Source: Bacteroidota bacterium
Lineage (GTDB): Bacteria > Bacteroidota > Bacteroidia > JACCXN01
Direction: 5' to 3'
Length of the DNA stretch: 64,000 nucleotides
Assembly: GCA_013696965.1 (NCBI GenBank)
Contig: JACCXN010000094.1
Span: 1 to 64,000, forward strand
In this document: in pieces, positions 7,685 through 16,698 of the stretch
How positions within the stretch are numbered: position 1 is the first letter of the stretch
How the letters are laid out: every line of letters begins with the position of its first letter
The notes under the pieces: model-generated
Databases searched by the model: none
Told to the model about the DNA's origin: nothing
Seen by the model: only the letters and a program-made list of their open reading frames with translations
Made by a program: the position numbers and the translations under genes

Positions 7685-9046
7685 CTATTTAAACTTTCTA
7701 AGGTTTCTTTCAATAAATTTCTCTGTAGGCAATAAAGATTGCTGTATTCTTTTGGCATAATGAATACTGTCTAAAACTTCTTTTTGTTTTTCTTCTACAA
7801 GATGTTTTTGTTCTTCAATTATTGATTTTTGTTTTTTTGTAATTCGAAGTGAACGAAAAACTATGGCAGCGATTACTGCTACCGCAAGAGCAATTGCTGC
7901 AAAAAGGATTAAAAACAATTTTTGTCTTTTGCTCTCTTCCTCAGTAATGGCAAGCTGCCTGGCTTGCTCTTCTTTTAAAAGTACTTCTTTTTTATCATAC
8001 TCGTATTGCATTTGTTGCTGTACGAGTTGTTTGGTGTTTTCTTCATTTATTAAACTATCCCGGTAGCTAATGTATAATTTAAAGTGTATTAATGAAGACA
8101 GGTAATTTCCCATTGCACTGTCTACCATAGATAAGCCATGATAAGAGGACTTAATATCTTCCCTGCTATCATTTTCAATGGAAAGCATAAGCGCATCACC
8201 TAAATATGTTTTTGCTGATTTAATGTTATTAAGCTTAAGTTCCAGCATTCCTATATCAATAAAGGAAGAAACTATTCCTGATTTATCTGCTGTTTCTTCA
8301 AATATTTTTAAAGCAGTAAAATAACTAGCAAGGGCTTTAGAATAATTTCCCTGGTGTTCATGAATTAAACCTAAATTAAGATAAGATGAGGCAATGCCTT
8401 GTTTGTCATCAAAATCTTGCCTTATTTTTAACGAAGACAAATGGTTTTTTAAAGCCTGTTCAAAATCCCCAAGTTCCGAATAAATATTTCCAATGTTGTT
8501 GTATGATGAACCCATGCCTTTTTTATCACCTAATTCTTCTCTTATTTTTAATGAGGCAAAATAGTTTTCCTGTGCCTTTTCATAATTCTGCTGATAATAA
8601 TAAATATTTCCTATATTGTTATAAGAGTCTGAAATTCCTACCTTATCCCTTATATATTCTCTTATTTTTAAAGAAGCGGTGTAATTTTTAAGGGCTTCCG
8701 GATAGTTGCCTTTATACATATAAATGGCACCAAGAATGTTGTAAGCATCACCTGCAGCACGTTTAAAATTTATTGATTCAGAAAGCTTAAGTGCTTCATT
8801 GGCATAATTTAATGCAGAATCAAAATCGGCAATCCAATAGGAAAGCCTGCTAATTTCATATAAAGTCTTTACCCTTGATGTATCGGCTTGTTCTGTTTTT
8901 AATATAGTTTTTAAAGAATCTATTTTATGGTTTTTGCCGTTAACAGTATTAGAAAACCAGGCACAAAGAATGCTAAGAATAAAAAATGAAAAAATGTGAT
9001 ATTTCCATTTACCAGGAAATGTTTGGGTGGAGGTAATTGTTTTCAT
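7685..9046 (-). CDS. TPR membrane protein with sensor-like C-terminus, no output domain
   Basis: The 453-residue protein has an N-terminal hydrophobic segment (about 17-37), about seven tetratricopeptide repeats (about 55-330; DSYNNIGNIYYYQQNYEKAQENY is typical), a charged coiled coil (QQQMQYEYDKKEVLLKEEQA), one transmembrane helix (about 378-398) and a second cytoplasmic coiled coil ending KEVLDSIHYAKRIQQSLLPTE. In related Bacteroidota proteins that last motif is the linker to a SpoIIE/PP2C phosphatase or kinase domain. Here the protein stops about 10 residues later. It is probably a periplasmic TPR scaffold that signals by partner binding. It is a tandem paralogue of the next gene upstream, two bases away. 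Confidence 0.85.
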   Translation of the reverse strand: MKTITSTQTFPGKWKYHIFSFFILSILCAWFSNTVNGKNHKIDSLKTILKTEQADTSRVKTLYEISRLSYWIADFDSALNYANEALKLSESINFKRAAGDAYNILGAIYMYKGNYPEALKNYTASLKIREYIRDKVGISDSYNNIGNIYYYQQNYEKAQENYFASLKIREELGDKKGMGSSYNNIGNIYSELGDFEQALKNHLSSLKIRQDFDDKQGIASSYLNLGLIHEHQGNYSKALASYFTALKIFEETADKSGIVSSFIDIGMLELKLNNIKSAKTYLGDALMLSIENDSREDIKSSYHGLSMVDSAMGNYLSSLIHFKLYISYRDSLINEENTKQLVQQQMQYEYDKKEVLLKEEQARQLAITEEESKRQKLFLILFAAIALAVAVIAAIVFRSLRITKKQKSIIEEQKHLVEEKQKEVLDSIHYAKRIQQSLLPTEKFIERNLRKFK

Positions 9047-9048
9047 AT

Positions 9049-9600
9049 TTAAAATTTCAATTTTTTCAGATTTCTCCCAATGTAATTTTCAGTAGGCAAT
9101 AAGGATTGCTGTATTCTTTTAGCATAATGAATACTGTCTAAAATTTCTTTTTGTTTAACTTCCACAAGATGTTTTTGCTTCTCTATAATGGATTTTTGCA
9201 TTCGGGTAATTCTTAAAGATCGGAAAACAATTCCTGCTATAACTGCCACAGCAATTCCAATTGAGCCTACCAGTATTAAAAACAATCTTTGTCTTTTACT
9301 TTCTTCCTCTGCAATGGCTGTCTGGCGGACTTGTTCTTCTTTCAGTAATGCCTCTTTTTTATCAAACTCATATTGCATTTGCTGCTGAATAGTTGCTCTT
9401 GTGTTTTCTTCATTTATCAAACTATCTCTATAGAGAATAAACATTTTATAATTTCCTAAAGCTGATTTATAATTTCCAAGCGCGCTATCATTTTTTGTTA
9501 AAGCCTCAAAAGTTGTTTTAATTATTTCATTGCTGCCAATTCCTGTACTCAACAACAAGCTTTTTTCTAACCATTGCTTGCCTTCGCGAGGTTTTTGCAT
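9049..9600 (-). CDS. 3' part of a frameshifted TPR membrane protein
   Basis: This 183-residue frame carries the coiled coil (QQQMQYEFDKKEALLKEEQV), transmembrane helix (LFLILVGSIGIAVAVIAGIVF) and terminal linker (KEILDSIHYAKRIQQSLLPTE) of a protein nearly identical in plan to the one at 7685-9046. It has no signal peptide or complete TPR array. The ATG at 9600 is probably internal: the frame runs open upstream to about 9666 and encodes EIGDQSGIASSYNGIGSLYT, exactly the TPR sequence that should follow the end of the frame at 9657-10676. The two frames are therefore one gene split by a one-base loss. Whether this short product is made is unknown. Confidence 0.75.
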   Translation of the reverse strand: MQKPREGKQWLEKSLLLSTGIGSNEIIKTTFEALTKNDSALGNYKSALGNYKMFILYRDSLINEENTRATIQQQMQYEFDKKEALLKEEQVRQTAIAEEESKRQRLFLILVGSIGIAVAVIAGIVFRSLRITRMQKSIIEKQKHLVEVKQKEILDSIHYAKRIQQSLLPTENYIGRNLKKLKF

Positions 9601-9656
9601 ACTTGTATAAAGTGATCCTATTCCATTGTAAGAAGAGGCAATACCCGATTGATCAC

Positions 9657-10676
9657 CTATTTCTTCAATATTTTCAGGGAAATAAAATAGTTTTCGAGCG
9701 CTTGCTGATAATTTTTCTGTGCATGATAAACCTGCGCAATGCCATTGTAAGAAATTGCTATACCATATTTATCGCCAAGTTCCTGCTTTATTTTTAGAGC
9801 TGCAACATAATTTTCCAAGGCTTTTTGATAATCACCCTGGGCGTTATAAATACAGCTAATACCAATGTAAGAATCGGCCATTTCTCCTTTGCTGCCAATT
9901 TCCTTAAATATTTTCAGGGCCGAAAAATAGTTTTCCAGGCCAAGGGCATAATTAACCTGGGAAAAATAATTGCTTCCTATATTAACATAAGTAATTGCGA
10001 TTGGATATTTATCACCAAGTTCTTCTTTGATTTTAAGGGAAGAAAAAAAATATTCCAGTGCTTTGGGATAATTTCCCTGAGATGAATATACATTTCCAAT
10101 ATTGTTCAACGAGGAAGATATTTCCTTTTTGCCCCCCGTTTGTTTATTTATTTTTAAAGCTGCTAAATAATTTTCCAAGGCGAGCTGAAAGTTTCCCTGG
10201 TAATAGTGAATATTTCCAATACCATTATACGAAACAGCAGTTCCTTGTTTATCATCAATTGCTTCCCTTAGTTTTAGAGCAATAAAATGATATTCCAAAG
10301 CCTCACTGTAATTTCCCTGAAAATGTAAAATAGTGGCTATATTATAATAAGAAGTTCCTATTCCCTTTTTTACTGCAATCGTTTTTGGGTTGATTTTTTC
10401 TGCAAGGTCTCTGGCTGATTTGGCATAAAAATATGCGGTATCAAAATCGCGGCTTTTGCATAATTTGTAACTCAAATCATTTAATAAAGTTACCCTGCTT
10501 GTATCTGCCTTTTCTGTTTTTAAAAGTGCTCTAAGCGAATCTATCTCTATGGTTTGGGCCGAACAAGAAAAAACAATGCTTACAAAAAACACAAAGAAAA
10601 AGCACACCAGCAAAAAGTGATTCGAAGTTTTGGCTTTGTTTAAAAAGAGTTTGTTTTTTGAAGATAAAATAGTCAT
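9657..10676 (-). CDS. 5' part of a frameshifted TPR membrane protein
   Basis: The 339-residue frame has an N-terminal hydrophobic segment (about 20-40, ending SCSAQ) and roughly seven TPRs (for example GTAVSYNGIGNIHYYQGNFQLALENY). It ends abruptly at LKILKK* inside a repeat. Inserting one base at about 9660-9666 (AAGAAATAG read as AAG-GAA-ATA-G) restores LKILKEIGDQSGIASSYNGIG and joins it to the frame at 9049-9600, giving a protein of about 540 residues. There is no slippery heptamer with a downstream structure that would argue for programmed frameshifting, so a mutation or a sequencing error is more likely. Paralogue of 7685-9046. Confidence 0.8.
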   Translation of the reverse strand: MTILSSKNKLFLNKAKTSNHFLLVCFFFVFFVSIVFSCSAQTIEIDSLRALLKTEKADTSRVTLLNDLSYKLCKSRDFDTAYFYAKSARDLAEKINPKTIAVKKGIGTSYYNIATILHFQGNYSEALEYHFIALKLREAIDDKQGTAVSYNGIGNIHYYQGNFQLALENYLAALKINKQTGGKKEISSSLNNIGNVYSSQGNYPKALEYFFSSLKIKEELGDKYPIAITYVNIGSNYFSQVNYALGLENYFSALKIFKEIGSKGEMADSYIGISCIYNAQGDYQKALENYVAALKIKQELGDKYGIAISYNGIAQVYHAQKNYQQALENYFISLKILKK

Positions 10677-10848
10677 TCTTTTTGTTTTCTAACTTGTTCT
10701 TTTAATTTTTGATTTAGCAATACAACTACAGAATCCAACATTAAAAATAGTGGGATGCAAAGCAAATTTAGTAAATTGTTAAGGAAAATTGATAACTATT
10801 GATGTTTTGATTAAAAAAACAAAAGCAACTGAAAAATTAAAAAAAAGC

Positions 10849-10856
10849 TAAGTTTG
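10849..10856 (+). promoter_or_regulatory. Candidate -7 promoter element TAAGTTTG
   Basis: This matches the Bacteroidota TAnnTTTG consensus and lies 22 bases before the GNAT start codon. No clear -33 TTTG is visible. The rest of 10677-10878 shows no gene. Confidence 0.45.
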
Positions 10857-10878
10857 TAGGAATAAAACAGGTATAGAA

Positions 10879-11331
10879 ATGAGCTTTATTACAAGAGAAG
10901 CAAATGTTAAAGATTTTTCACCAATTACTGAATTGTCCACACAATTAGGATATGATTCAACCAGTGGAAAAATTAAAAACCGATTAAAAGATATTTTAAG
11001 AAATAAGGACCACTGTGTTTTTGTTGTTGAAGATGGTGACAAAATAGTTGGTTGGATTCATGCATTTTATTCTTTAAGAATTGAATCAGATTCTTTTTTA
11101 GAAATAGGTGGAATGGTTGTAGATGCTAGTCATAGAGGGAAAGGGCTTGGAAAAATGCTGATTAAAAAAGCGGAAGAATTTTGCAGCCTTAAAAAGCTAA
11201 AAAAAATCAGAGTTCGCTGTAATACAATTCGAAAACAAACTCACGGGTTTTATGAAAAGCTTGGTTTTTCAGAAATCAAAGAACAAAAAATATTTGACAA
11301 GAATCTGGATTTTGACTTGGATCAATTTTGA
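10879..11331 (+). CDS. GNAT family N-acetyltransferase
   Basis: The 150-residue protein fits a single GNAT fold. Motif A is IGGMVVDASHRGKGLGKMLI (about 75-95), with the acetyl-CoA pyrophosphate loop RGKGLG. Motif B contains NTIRKQTHGFYEKLGF (about 114-130), where Tyr is the usual general acid. It transfers an acetyl group from acetyl-CoA to an amine; the substrate cannot be predicted. It is a single-gene unit, divergent from the TPR genes, with a short leader after a TAnnTTTG element. The start is the first ATG of the frame. Confidence 0.88.
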   Translation: MSFITREANVKDFSPITELSTQLGYDSTSGKIKNRLKDILRNKDHCVFVVEDGDKIVGWIHAFYSLRIESDSFLEIGGMVVDASHRGKGLGKMLIKKAEEFCSLKKLKKIRVRCNTIRKQTHGFYEKLGFSEIKEQKIFDKNLDFDLDQF

Positions 11332-11470
11332 AAAAATGTTAACTCCATTACCTTTCAAATACCGAAAAATTTAGCTCTAAAGGAGTGATAAAAATCATTT
11401 AGAAATTTCAACATTTTTATCTTTTAAAATTTAAGATTACAATATTAGTGGAAATAAAAACCGTTTTTTA

Positions 11471-11501
11471 TTGATACTAAAAGATTAAAGGCTTATACTT
11501 G
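11471..11501 (+). promoter_or_regulatory. Candidate promoter of the metalloprotease gene
   Basis: TTG at 11471-11473, a 20-base spacer and TATACTTG at 11494-11501 approximate the Bacteroidota -33/-7 arrangement (TTTG, 19 bases, TAnnTTTG). The start codon lies 22 bases further on. Confidence 0.5.
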
Positions 11502-11523
11502 TTACTTTAAACCTTGTCTATTT

Positions 11524-14244
11524 ATGAGAACATACCTCTACAAAACAATATTATTACTTCCCATTGCATCCATAGTTTTTTCATTTTCTGTATCCGCACA
11601 AAAAACAGTTAAAAATGTTTTTTCAGAATTAAAACATACTCCTTTTGTTCAGGGAAAGGAACCGCAAATAAATGCATCTTCTTATAAAGTATTTCAGATA
11701 GATACTCAGGTCCTAAAAAACGAATTAGCAGGAACAGGTCACAGAAACACCTTCAATGTGGGAGAACAATCCCACTTTAAAATACCTATGCCTGATGGTA
11801 CTTTCCATACCTACCGTGTATTGGAAAACAACACGATGCATTATGAACTTGCTGCAAAGTTTCCAGAAATAAAATCCTATGATGCTTATGGAATTTCTCA
11901 TCCCGGAGAATTTGTTAAGTTCGATATAACTCCCCACGGATTTCATGCTATGGTACTTTCACCATACTCAGGAACAGTTTTCATTGACCCACTATTCAAA
12001 GGAAATAGTGATTATTACATGGCTTATGCTAAAAAAGATTATATTTCAACACAAAAGGTAGATTGCCAGGTAAATGGTGATTACATTAATTACGATGTAA
12101 AAGATTTAGAAAGATCTGCTCAAACTCCTTTTGCCTCCTGCTCATTACGTACCTATCGTTTGGCAGTAGCAGCAACGGCAGAATATACAACCTTTCATGG
12201 AGGAACTATACCTTTGGCTCTAGCCGCCCAGGTAACAACAATGAACAGGGTGAATGGTGTGTATGAAAATCAAATGGGTATAACTATGGAAATTGTTGCC
12301 AATAATAATTTGATTGTTTATACAAACGCTTCAACCGATCCTTATACAAATGGAAACGCAAGTACAATGCTTGGGCAAAATCAAACAACCTGCGATAATG
12401 TTATAGGCACTTCCAATTATGATATAGGGCATGTGTTTGGAACGAATAGTGGCGGTGTTGCTTATTTGGGAAGTGTTTGCAGTACTACAAACAAAGCAAG
12501 AGGGGTAACAGGAAGCAGTTCTCCAAAAAACGATACTTTCGATATTGATTATGTAGCTCATGAAATGGGTCATCAATTTGGAGCCAATCACACCCAAAAC
12601 AATAGTTGCAACAGGAACGCTTCAACAGCAATGGAACCAGGAAGTGCCAGTACTATTATGGGTTATGCAGGTATCTGTTCTCCAAATGTACAAAACAATA
12701 GCGATGATCATTTTCATGGAGTGAGCAAAAGAGAGATTGGATTGTTTGTTTCCAGTTCTTCGCATACTTGCCCCGTGGTTACCTCCGTTGGCAATACCCG
12801 CCCCTTGATATCTTCAACTACAGGAAATATTACCGTTCCAGCAGGCACTCCCTTTGCACTTACAGCTGTGGCAAGTGATGGCGATGGTGATGTACTTACT
12901 TATTGTTGGGAACAAATGAATAACCAGGTTTCCACACAACCACCCCTTGCAACTTCAACAGGAGGGCCTAACTTCAAAAGTTTTTCACCCACAATAAACC
13001 CAACTCGTTATTTTCCCAACCTTACTGCCATTGCAAACAACGGCCCTTTTACATGGGAAAGACTTGCTACTGTTTCCAGAACAATGAATTTCAGGGTTTC
13101 TGTTCACGATAATCATCCTGTTGCGGCATGCAATGATTTTGCTGATATAAGTGTAGCAATAGATGCCACTTCAGGTCCTTTTGTTGTTGCTTACCCTTCC
13201 GTTACAGGAATATCATGGGCAGGAGGTTCTTTACAAACAGTAACCTGGGATATTGCAAACACCAACAATGCTCCTGTTAATTGTGCAAATGTGGATGTTT
13301 TTCTTTCTACGGACGGTGGGCAAACTTATCCTAATGTTTTAGCTACGGGCACTCCAAATGACGGTTCTCATGAGATTTCTGTTCCTATGCTTTCATCAAC
13401 AACCGCAAGAATTATGGTAATGTCTTCCGCAGGAACTTTCTTTGATATTTCAAACAATAATTTCAGCATTGTTACCAACGGTTATACATTGTCTTCTGCC
13501 CAACAATCATCAAGTACATGTACACCCGATGATGTAATTTATACAATTGATGTAAATTCCATTGGAGGCTTTAATAGTCCTGTGGCCTTAAGCATATCCA
13601 CTCTTCCAACAGGTTTAACTTATTCATTTTCACCTGCAAGCGTTACACCTCCAGGATCAAGCCTTCTTACCATTTCAAATACATCAAATGTTGGCACTGG
13701 TAATTTTAACTTCATTGTAAATGGTACCAGCGCTACTGTAAATAGCTATTATTCTCTTGATTTAGCAGCAACCAATATAATTACCAATGTTGTTAATACC
13801 AATGGAACATTAACCTCTTCTCAATCCAATGCCTCTTACCAATGGGTGGATTGCAGCAATGGGAATCAACCCATAAGCGGACAAACCTCACAATCATTTA
13901 CTCCCGTTGCTTTAATGGGAAACTATGCTGTAATGATAAATCTAAACAATTGCAGTGCAATTTCTGACTGTTTTCAAATAGATATTACAGGACAAATTGA
14001 GATGAATAGGAATCAATTTAAAATATTCCCGAATCCAACAAAAGAAACCGTTTTTATTAGTGGAATTAATATAAATACAAAAGCAATTAGGATTACAGAT
14101 TTACAGGGCAAAATGCTAAAGGAAATAAACACCTTTAACAGCGAGATTGTTAGTATTAACATTCCAAACTTTCCTTCGGGAATGTATTTTATTCAAATAG
14201 AATCCAGCAAGGGCAGCGAATATTACAAACTTATTCTTGAGTAG
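11524..14244 (+). CDS. Secreted reprolysin-like zinc metalloprotease with type IX sorting domain
   Basis: The 906-residue protein has a signal peptide (about 1-25, ending SVSAQ), a propeptide-like region to about 195, and a metzincin catalytic domain (about 205-410). The zinc motif HEMGHQFGANH places ligands at His346, His350 and His356 with catalytic Glu347; the Met-turn is in STIMGYAGIC. Cysteine-rich and Ig-like segments follow, and residues about 830-906 form a type A Por secretion sorting domain (FKIFPNPTKETVFI, FPSGMYFIQIES) that is cleaved when cargo is exported and attached through the T9SS. It probably digests extracellular protein. The T9SS machinery genes are not in this window. 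Confidence 0.93.
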   Translation: MRTYLYKTILLLPIASIVFSFSVSAQKTVKNVFSELKHTPFVQGKEPQINASSYKVFQIDTQVLKNELAGTGHRNTFNVGEQSHFKIPMPDGTFHTYRVLENNTMHYELAAKFPEIKSYDAYGISHPGEFVKFDITPHGFHAMVLSPYSGTVFIDPLFKGNSDYYMAYAKKDYISTQKVDCQVNGDYINYDVKDLERSAQTPFASCSLRTYRLAVAATAEYTTFHGGTIPLALAAQVTTMNRVNGVYENQMGITMEIVANNNLIVYTNASTDPYTNGNASTMLGQNQTTCDNVIGTSNYDIGHVFGTNSGGVAYLGSVCSTTNKARGVTGSSSPKNDTFDIDYVAHEMGHQFGANHTQNNSCNRNASTAMEPGSASTIMGYAGICSPNVQNNSDDHFHGVSKREIGLFVSSSSHTCPVVTSVGNTRPLISSTTGNITVPAGTPFALTAVASDGDGDVLTYCWEQMNNQVSTQPPLATSTGGPNFKSFSPTINPTRYFPNLTAIANNGPFTWERLATVSRTMNFRVSVHDNHPVAACNDFADISVAIDATSGPFVVAYPSVTGISWAGGSLQTVTWDIANTNNAPVNCANVDVFLSTDGGQTYPNVLATGTPNDGSHEISVPMLSSTTARIMVMSSAGTFFDISNNNFSIVTNGYTLSSAQQSSSTCTPDDVIYTIDVNSIGGFNSPVALSISTLPTGLTYSFSPASVTPPGSSLLTISNTSNVGTGNFNFIVNGTSATVNSYYSLDLAATNIITNVVNTNGTLTSSQSNASYQWVDCSNGNQPISGQTSQSFTPVALMGNYAVMINLNNCSAISDCFQIDITGQIEMNRNQFKIFPNPTKETVFISGININTKAIRITDLQGKMLKEINTFNSEIVSINIPNFPSGMYFIQIESSKGSEYYKLILE

Positions 14245-14304
14245 TTAAATTCAGAGGGATCAAATTCGCATATTGTTGAGGGTTTGAGGGAATTTCTAAA
14301 TTAT

Positions 14305-14862
14305 ATGAACCTGATTTCTGTTCTTCTTTTAATTGGATGTTTTTCAAATCCAACTAAATTTCATGTTCTTTATGAAGTTGGAAGGCCTGCATCCATAGAA
14401 TATAACAATGCAAAGCGTACAGTAGGGGAAAAGTGGAATATACTTTGGGTATATGCAGATGATAACAGAGTTGAAACAACAGGTTATGAAAAAATTGGCA
14501 GCCATAATGATTCTGTAATGGCTGTTATAGCCAAAAAAAAAGGTGAAAACTGGCAGGAAAAATTTTATTCACAGCTTGATGAGGAACTCATAAAGCAAAA
14601 TAGAATAAGAGAAAAGCTAAAATCGAATAAAGAATACGAATTAGTAAGCGAGAAATTAATAGAGCCTTATATACTCTTTAAAACAAAAAACAAAAAACAA
14701 TCCAAATATGAAGTGCATATTGTAGGGCAAAAAAAAGAAGATCCAAGTGAGGGTTTCATCACACTTTGTAAATTTGATTTTAAACCCCTTAAAAGTCCAC
14801 ATTCCTTTGATTGTAAAGAACAGTCCTTAACACTCTTTTTTCCGCAGAACGGCATAAAATGA
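14305..14862 (+). CDS. Hypothetical lipoprotein
   Basis: The start is placed at the internal ATG (MNLISVLLLIGCFSN) instead of the upstream TTG at 14284, because it gives a compact lipoprotein signal with the lipobox cysteine at about residue 12. The 185-residue product is Lys/Glu-rich with no recognised domain. It follows the metalloprotease by 60 bases on the same strand and may be co-transcribed. Function unknown. Confidence 0.65.
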   Translation: MNLISVLLLIGCFSNPTKFHVLYEVGRPASIEYNNAKRTVGEKWNILWVYADDNRVETTGYEKIGSHNDSVMAVIAKKKGENWQEKFYSQLDEELIKQNRIREKLKSNKEYELVSEKLIEPYILFKTKNKKQSKYEVHIVGQKKEDPSEGFITLCKFDFKPLKSPHSFDCKEQSLTLFFPQNGIK

Positions 14863-14965
14863 TTTTATAGGCTTTGTTAATCATTGTATTGTTGTGGCTT
14901 TTACAATAATATCAAACCAAAATCAGCTCTGGTTTTTTTGCAATTTTTCGATTCGCAGAATATTT

Positions 14966-14973
14966 TATCTTTG
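14966..14973 (+). promoter_or_regulatory. Candidate -7 element TATCTTTG
   Basis: This is a perfect TAnnTTTG 18 bases before the ATG at 14992, with a T-rich stretch at about 14943-14947 giving a 19-base spacer. It supports the downstream start for the methyltransferase over the longer reading frame that opens at 14884. Confidence 0.55.
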
Positions 14974-14991
14974 CCAGAAATATTACAGATC

Positions 14992-15669
14992 ATGGCAATT
15001 CATAAACTTTTCAAATTTTATTACAAGGAAAAATTTCTACAGGAAGCATCTAAAATTAAATCCATAGACTATTACCTGGACCTTTTATATACCAAGTATT
15101 ATTACTTTATTTCTCCTTGGCAATCAAGGTCTGAGCTTACACGTTTACTGGAGCTTATCCAGGAGCTAAAACCTTCAACTATTGCCGAAATAGGCACAGC
15201 TAATGGAGGAAGTTTATTTTTGTTTTCAAGGCTTGCTGCTCCTGATGCGCGCATAGTAAGTGTTGATTTGCCAAACGTAAAATTTGGTGGAGGATACAAG
15301 AGTTGGAGAAAGAATTTTTTTAAAAAAATGGTACTTCCAAAACAAGATTTGCATCTTTTAATCGGAGATTCTCACAGTAGTAAAATGCTTGGCAAGGTAC
15401 AAATCCTTTTACCTGGAAAAAAAGTAGATTTTCTTTTTATTGATGGAGACCATACTTATAATGGAGTAAAAAAAGATTTTGAAATGTATTCACCCTTTGT
15501 ACGCAAAGGAGGCATGATTGCTTTTCACGATATCGTAAAAGGAGATCCAGAGCTGGTTGGGGAAGTAAGCAAGTTCTGGAATGAAATTAAAATCCAATAC
15601 CGGCATTTGGAAATAATCGAAAACCCCGATCAGAAAATTTTTGGAATAGGTGTTGTGTTCGCAAATTAA
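14992..15669 (+). CDS. Class I SAM-dependent methyltransferase (CmcI/Methyltransf_24-like)
   Basis: The 225-residue protein has a Rossmann methyltransferase core. Motif I is IAEIGTANGGS (about 64-74), an acidic residue follows beta-2 (IVSVDLP), and VDFLFIDGDHTYNGV (about 145-160) followed by GGMIAFHDI is typical of the CmcI/Methyltransf_24 group, in which the DGDH motif can bind metal. The substrate is unknown. The frame is open to 14884 from a TTG, but a good -7 promoter element sits inside that extension, so I use the ATG. It stands alone between two unrelated genes. Confidence 0.82.
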   Translation: MAIHKLFKFYYKEKFLQEASKIKSIDYYLDLLYTKYYYFISPWQSRSELTRLLELIQELKPSTIAEIGTANGGSLFLFSRLAAPDARIVSVDLPNVKFGGGYKSWRKNFFKKMVLPKQDLHLLIGDSHSSKMLGKVQILLPGKKVDFLFIDGDHTYNGVKKDFEMYSPFVRKGGMIAFHDIVKGDPELVGEVSKFWNEIKIQYRHLEIIENPDQKIFGIGVVFAN

Positions 15670-15725
15670 AACTTTTTCCTGATACAATAAATTCCATTTA
15701 ACCCTCCCGTTTTTAAACTGAAAAT

Positions 15726-16391
15726 ATGAGTTACTTTAATCCTTCATTTTTGAACTTCTTTAAGGAACTTTCAAAAAATAATACTACCGATTGGTTTAAT
15801 GAAAACCGTAAGACCTATGAAAAAGAAGTTAAAAAACCTTTTTCAGATTTTGTCCAATTAATGATTAATCGAATTCAGGAATATGAACCGGATGTTCAAA
15901 TTAAACCTGCAGAGGCTATAATGAGAATAAACAAAGATATTCGCTTTTCAAAAGACAAAATCCCATACAATGCATCTGTTTCTGCTAATATATCCAGGTT
16001 CGGAAAAAAGGACAAATCATTTCCTGGGTTTTATTTTCAATTATCACCAGAAAAGATAATGATTTATGGAGGCGCTTATGCAATTGAAAAGGAAACATTG
16101 CAACAAATTCGAAATCATATTGGGGATAATCTAAAAGAGTTTTCAGCAGTATACAACGATAAATTATTCAAAGAAAATTACGGAAAAATACAAGGAGAGC
16201 AAAACAAACGAATACCGCCTGAATTCCAATCCATATTAGAAAAGGAGCCCCTTATTGCTAACAAGCAATTTTATTTCAGTGCAAGTTTAAAGCCCCAACT
16301 AATTCTAGATAACTCCTTGCCAGAGGTTTTGATGAAGTATTATGTTGCCGGAATAAAATGCAATACTTTTTTAAGAAAAGCTTTTAATTAA
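15726..16391 (+). CDS. DUF2461 family protein
   Basis: The 221-residue protein has the whole DUF2461 (TIGR02453) pattern: FLNFFKELSKNNTTDWFNEN at the N-terminus, IMRINKDIRFSKDKIPYN in the middle and PGFYFQLSPEKIMIYGGAY after it. The length is the family norm. The family is widespread in Bacteroidota and Actinomycetota, is probably cytoplasmic, and has no established biochemical role. No operon partner is evident; 56 bases separate it from the methyltransferase. Confidence 0.9.
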   Translation: MSYFNPSFLNFFKELSKNNTTDWFNENRKTYEKEVKKPFSDFVQLMINRIQEYEPDVQIKPAEAIMRINKDIRFSKDKIPYNASVSANISRFGKKDKSFPGFYFQLSPEKIMIYGGAYAIEKETLQQIRNHIGDNLKEFSAVYNDKLFKENYGKIQGEQNKRIPPEFQSILEKEPLIANKQFYFSASLKPQLILDNSLPEVLMKYYVAGIKCNTFLRKAFN

Positions 16392-16440
16392 ATTTCCAAA
16401 GAAAAAACAGATCAAACCATAAGAAAAGGCTGCCTCATTT

Positions 16441-16563
16441 GGAGGTTTCTGAAAAAGCTAATCCCGGAAGGGATGATATAATCTAATATTTTTATTCTCT
16501 GGTAACCCATAGAAGGTGAAATTTTGTGCTACTCCTTCGGGCTTAGCATTTTAAGTTGTCTCC
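16441..16563. repeat. Fold-back repeat, diverged copy (second copy at 61053-61189)
   Basis: CTGAAAAAGCTAATCCC at the left and CTTCGGGCTTAGCATTTTAAG at the right are inverted relative to each other and match the arms of the better preserved element at 61053-61189. The centre (ATGATATAATCTAATATTTTTA) also aligns. No flanking duplication is visible here. It is non-coding; 16392-16698 holds only this and the terminator. Confidence 0.7.
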
Positions 16564-16617
16564 CAATTTGTACTTGGCTTTCTTTATATTTATTTGAGTC
16601 CTTCATTTTGAAATAAG

Positions 16618-16668
16618 TTGACAAAAAAAATCCCGATTACCAAAAGGCAATCGGGATTTTTTTGTCAA
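16618..16668. terminator. Strong bidirectional rho-independent terminator
   Basis: TTGACAAAAAAAATCCCGATT pairs almost perfectly with AATCGGGATTTTTTTGTCAA across a 10-base loop. It serves the minus-strand type IX cargo gene ending at 16699 and could also stop plus-strand transcripts. Confidence 0.92.
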
Positions 16669-16698
16669 CTTGTTTTAGATACTACAAGTGAAAGAAAA

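Noticed and set aside
9657-9670. Programmed -1 frameshift in the TPR gene
   Set aside because: No slippery heptamer and no clear downstream stem; the intact paralogue does not use one. Mutation or sequencing error is simpler.
14884-14991. N-terminal extension of the methyltransferase from a TTG
   Set aside because: The extension has no domain character and contains a perfect TAnnTTTG element just before the ATG at 14992.
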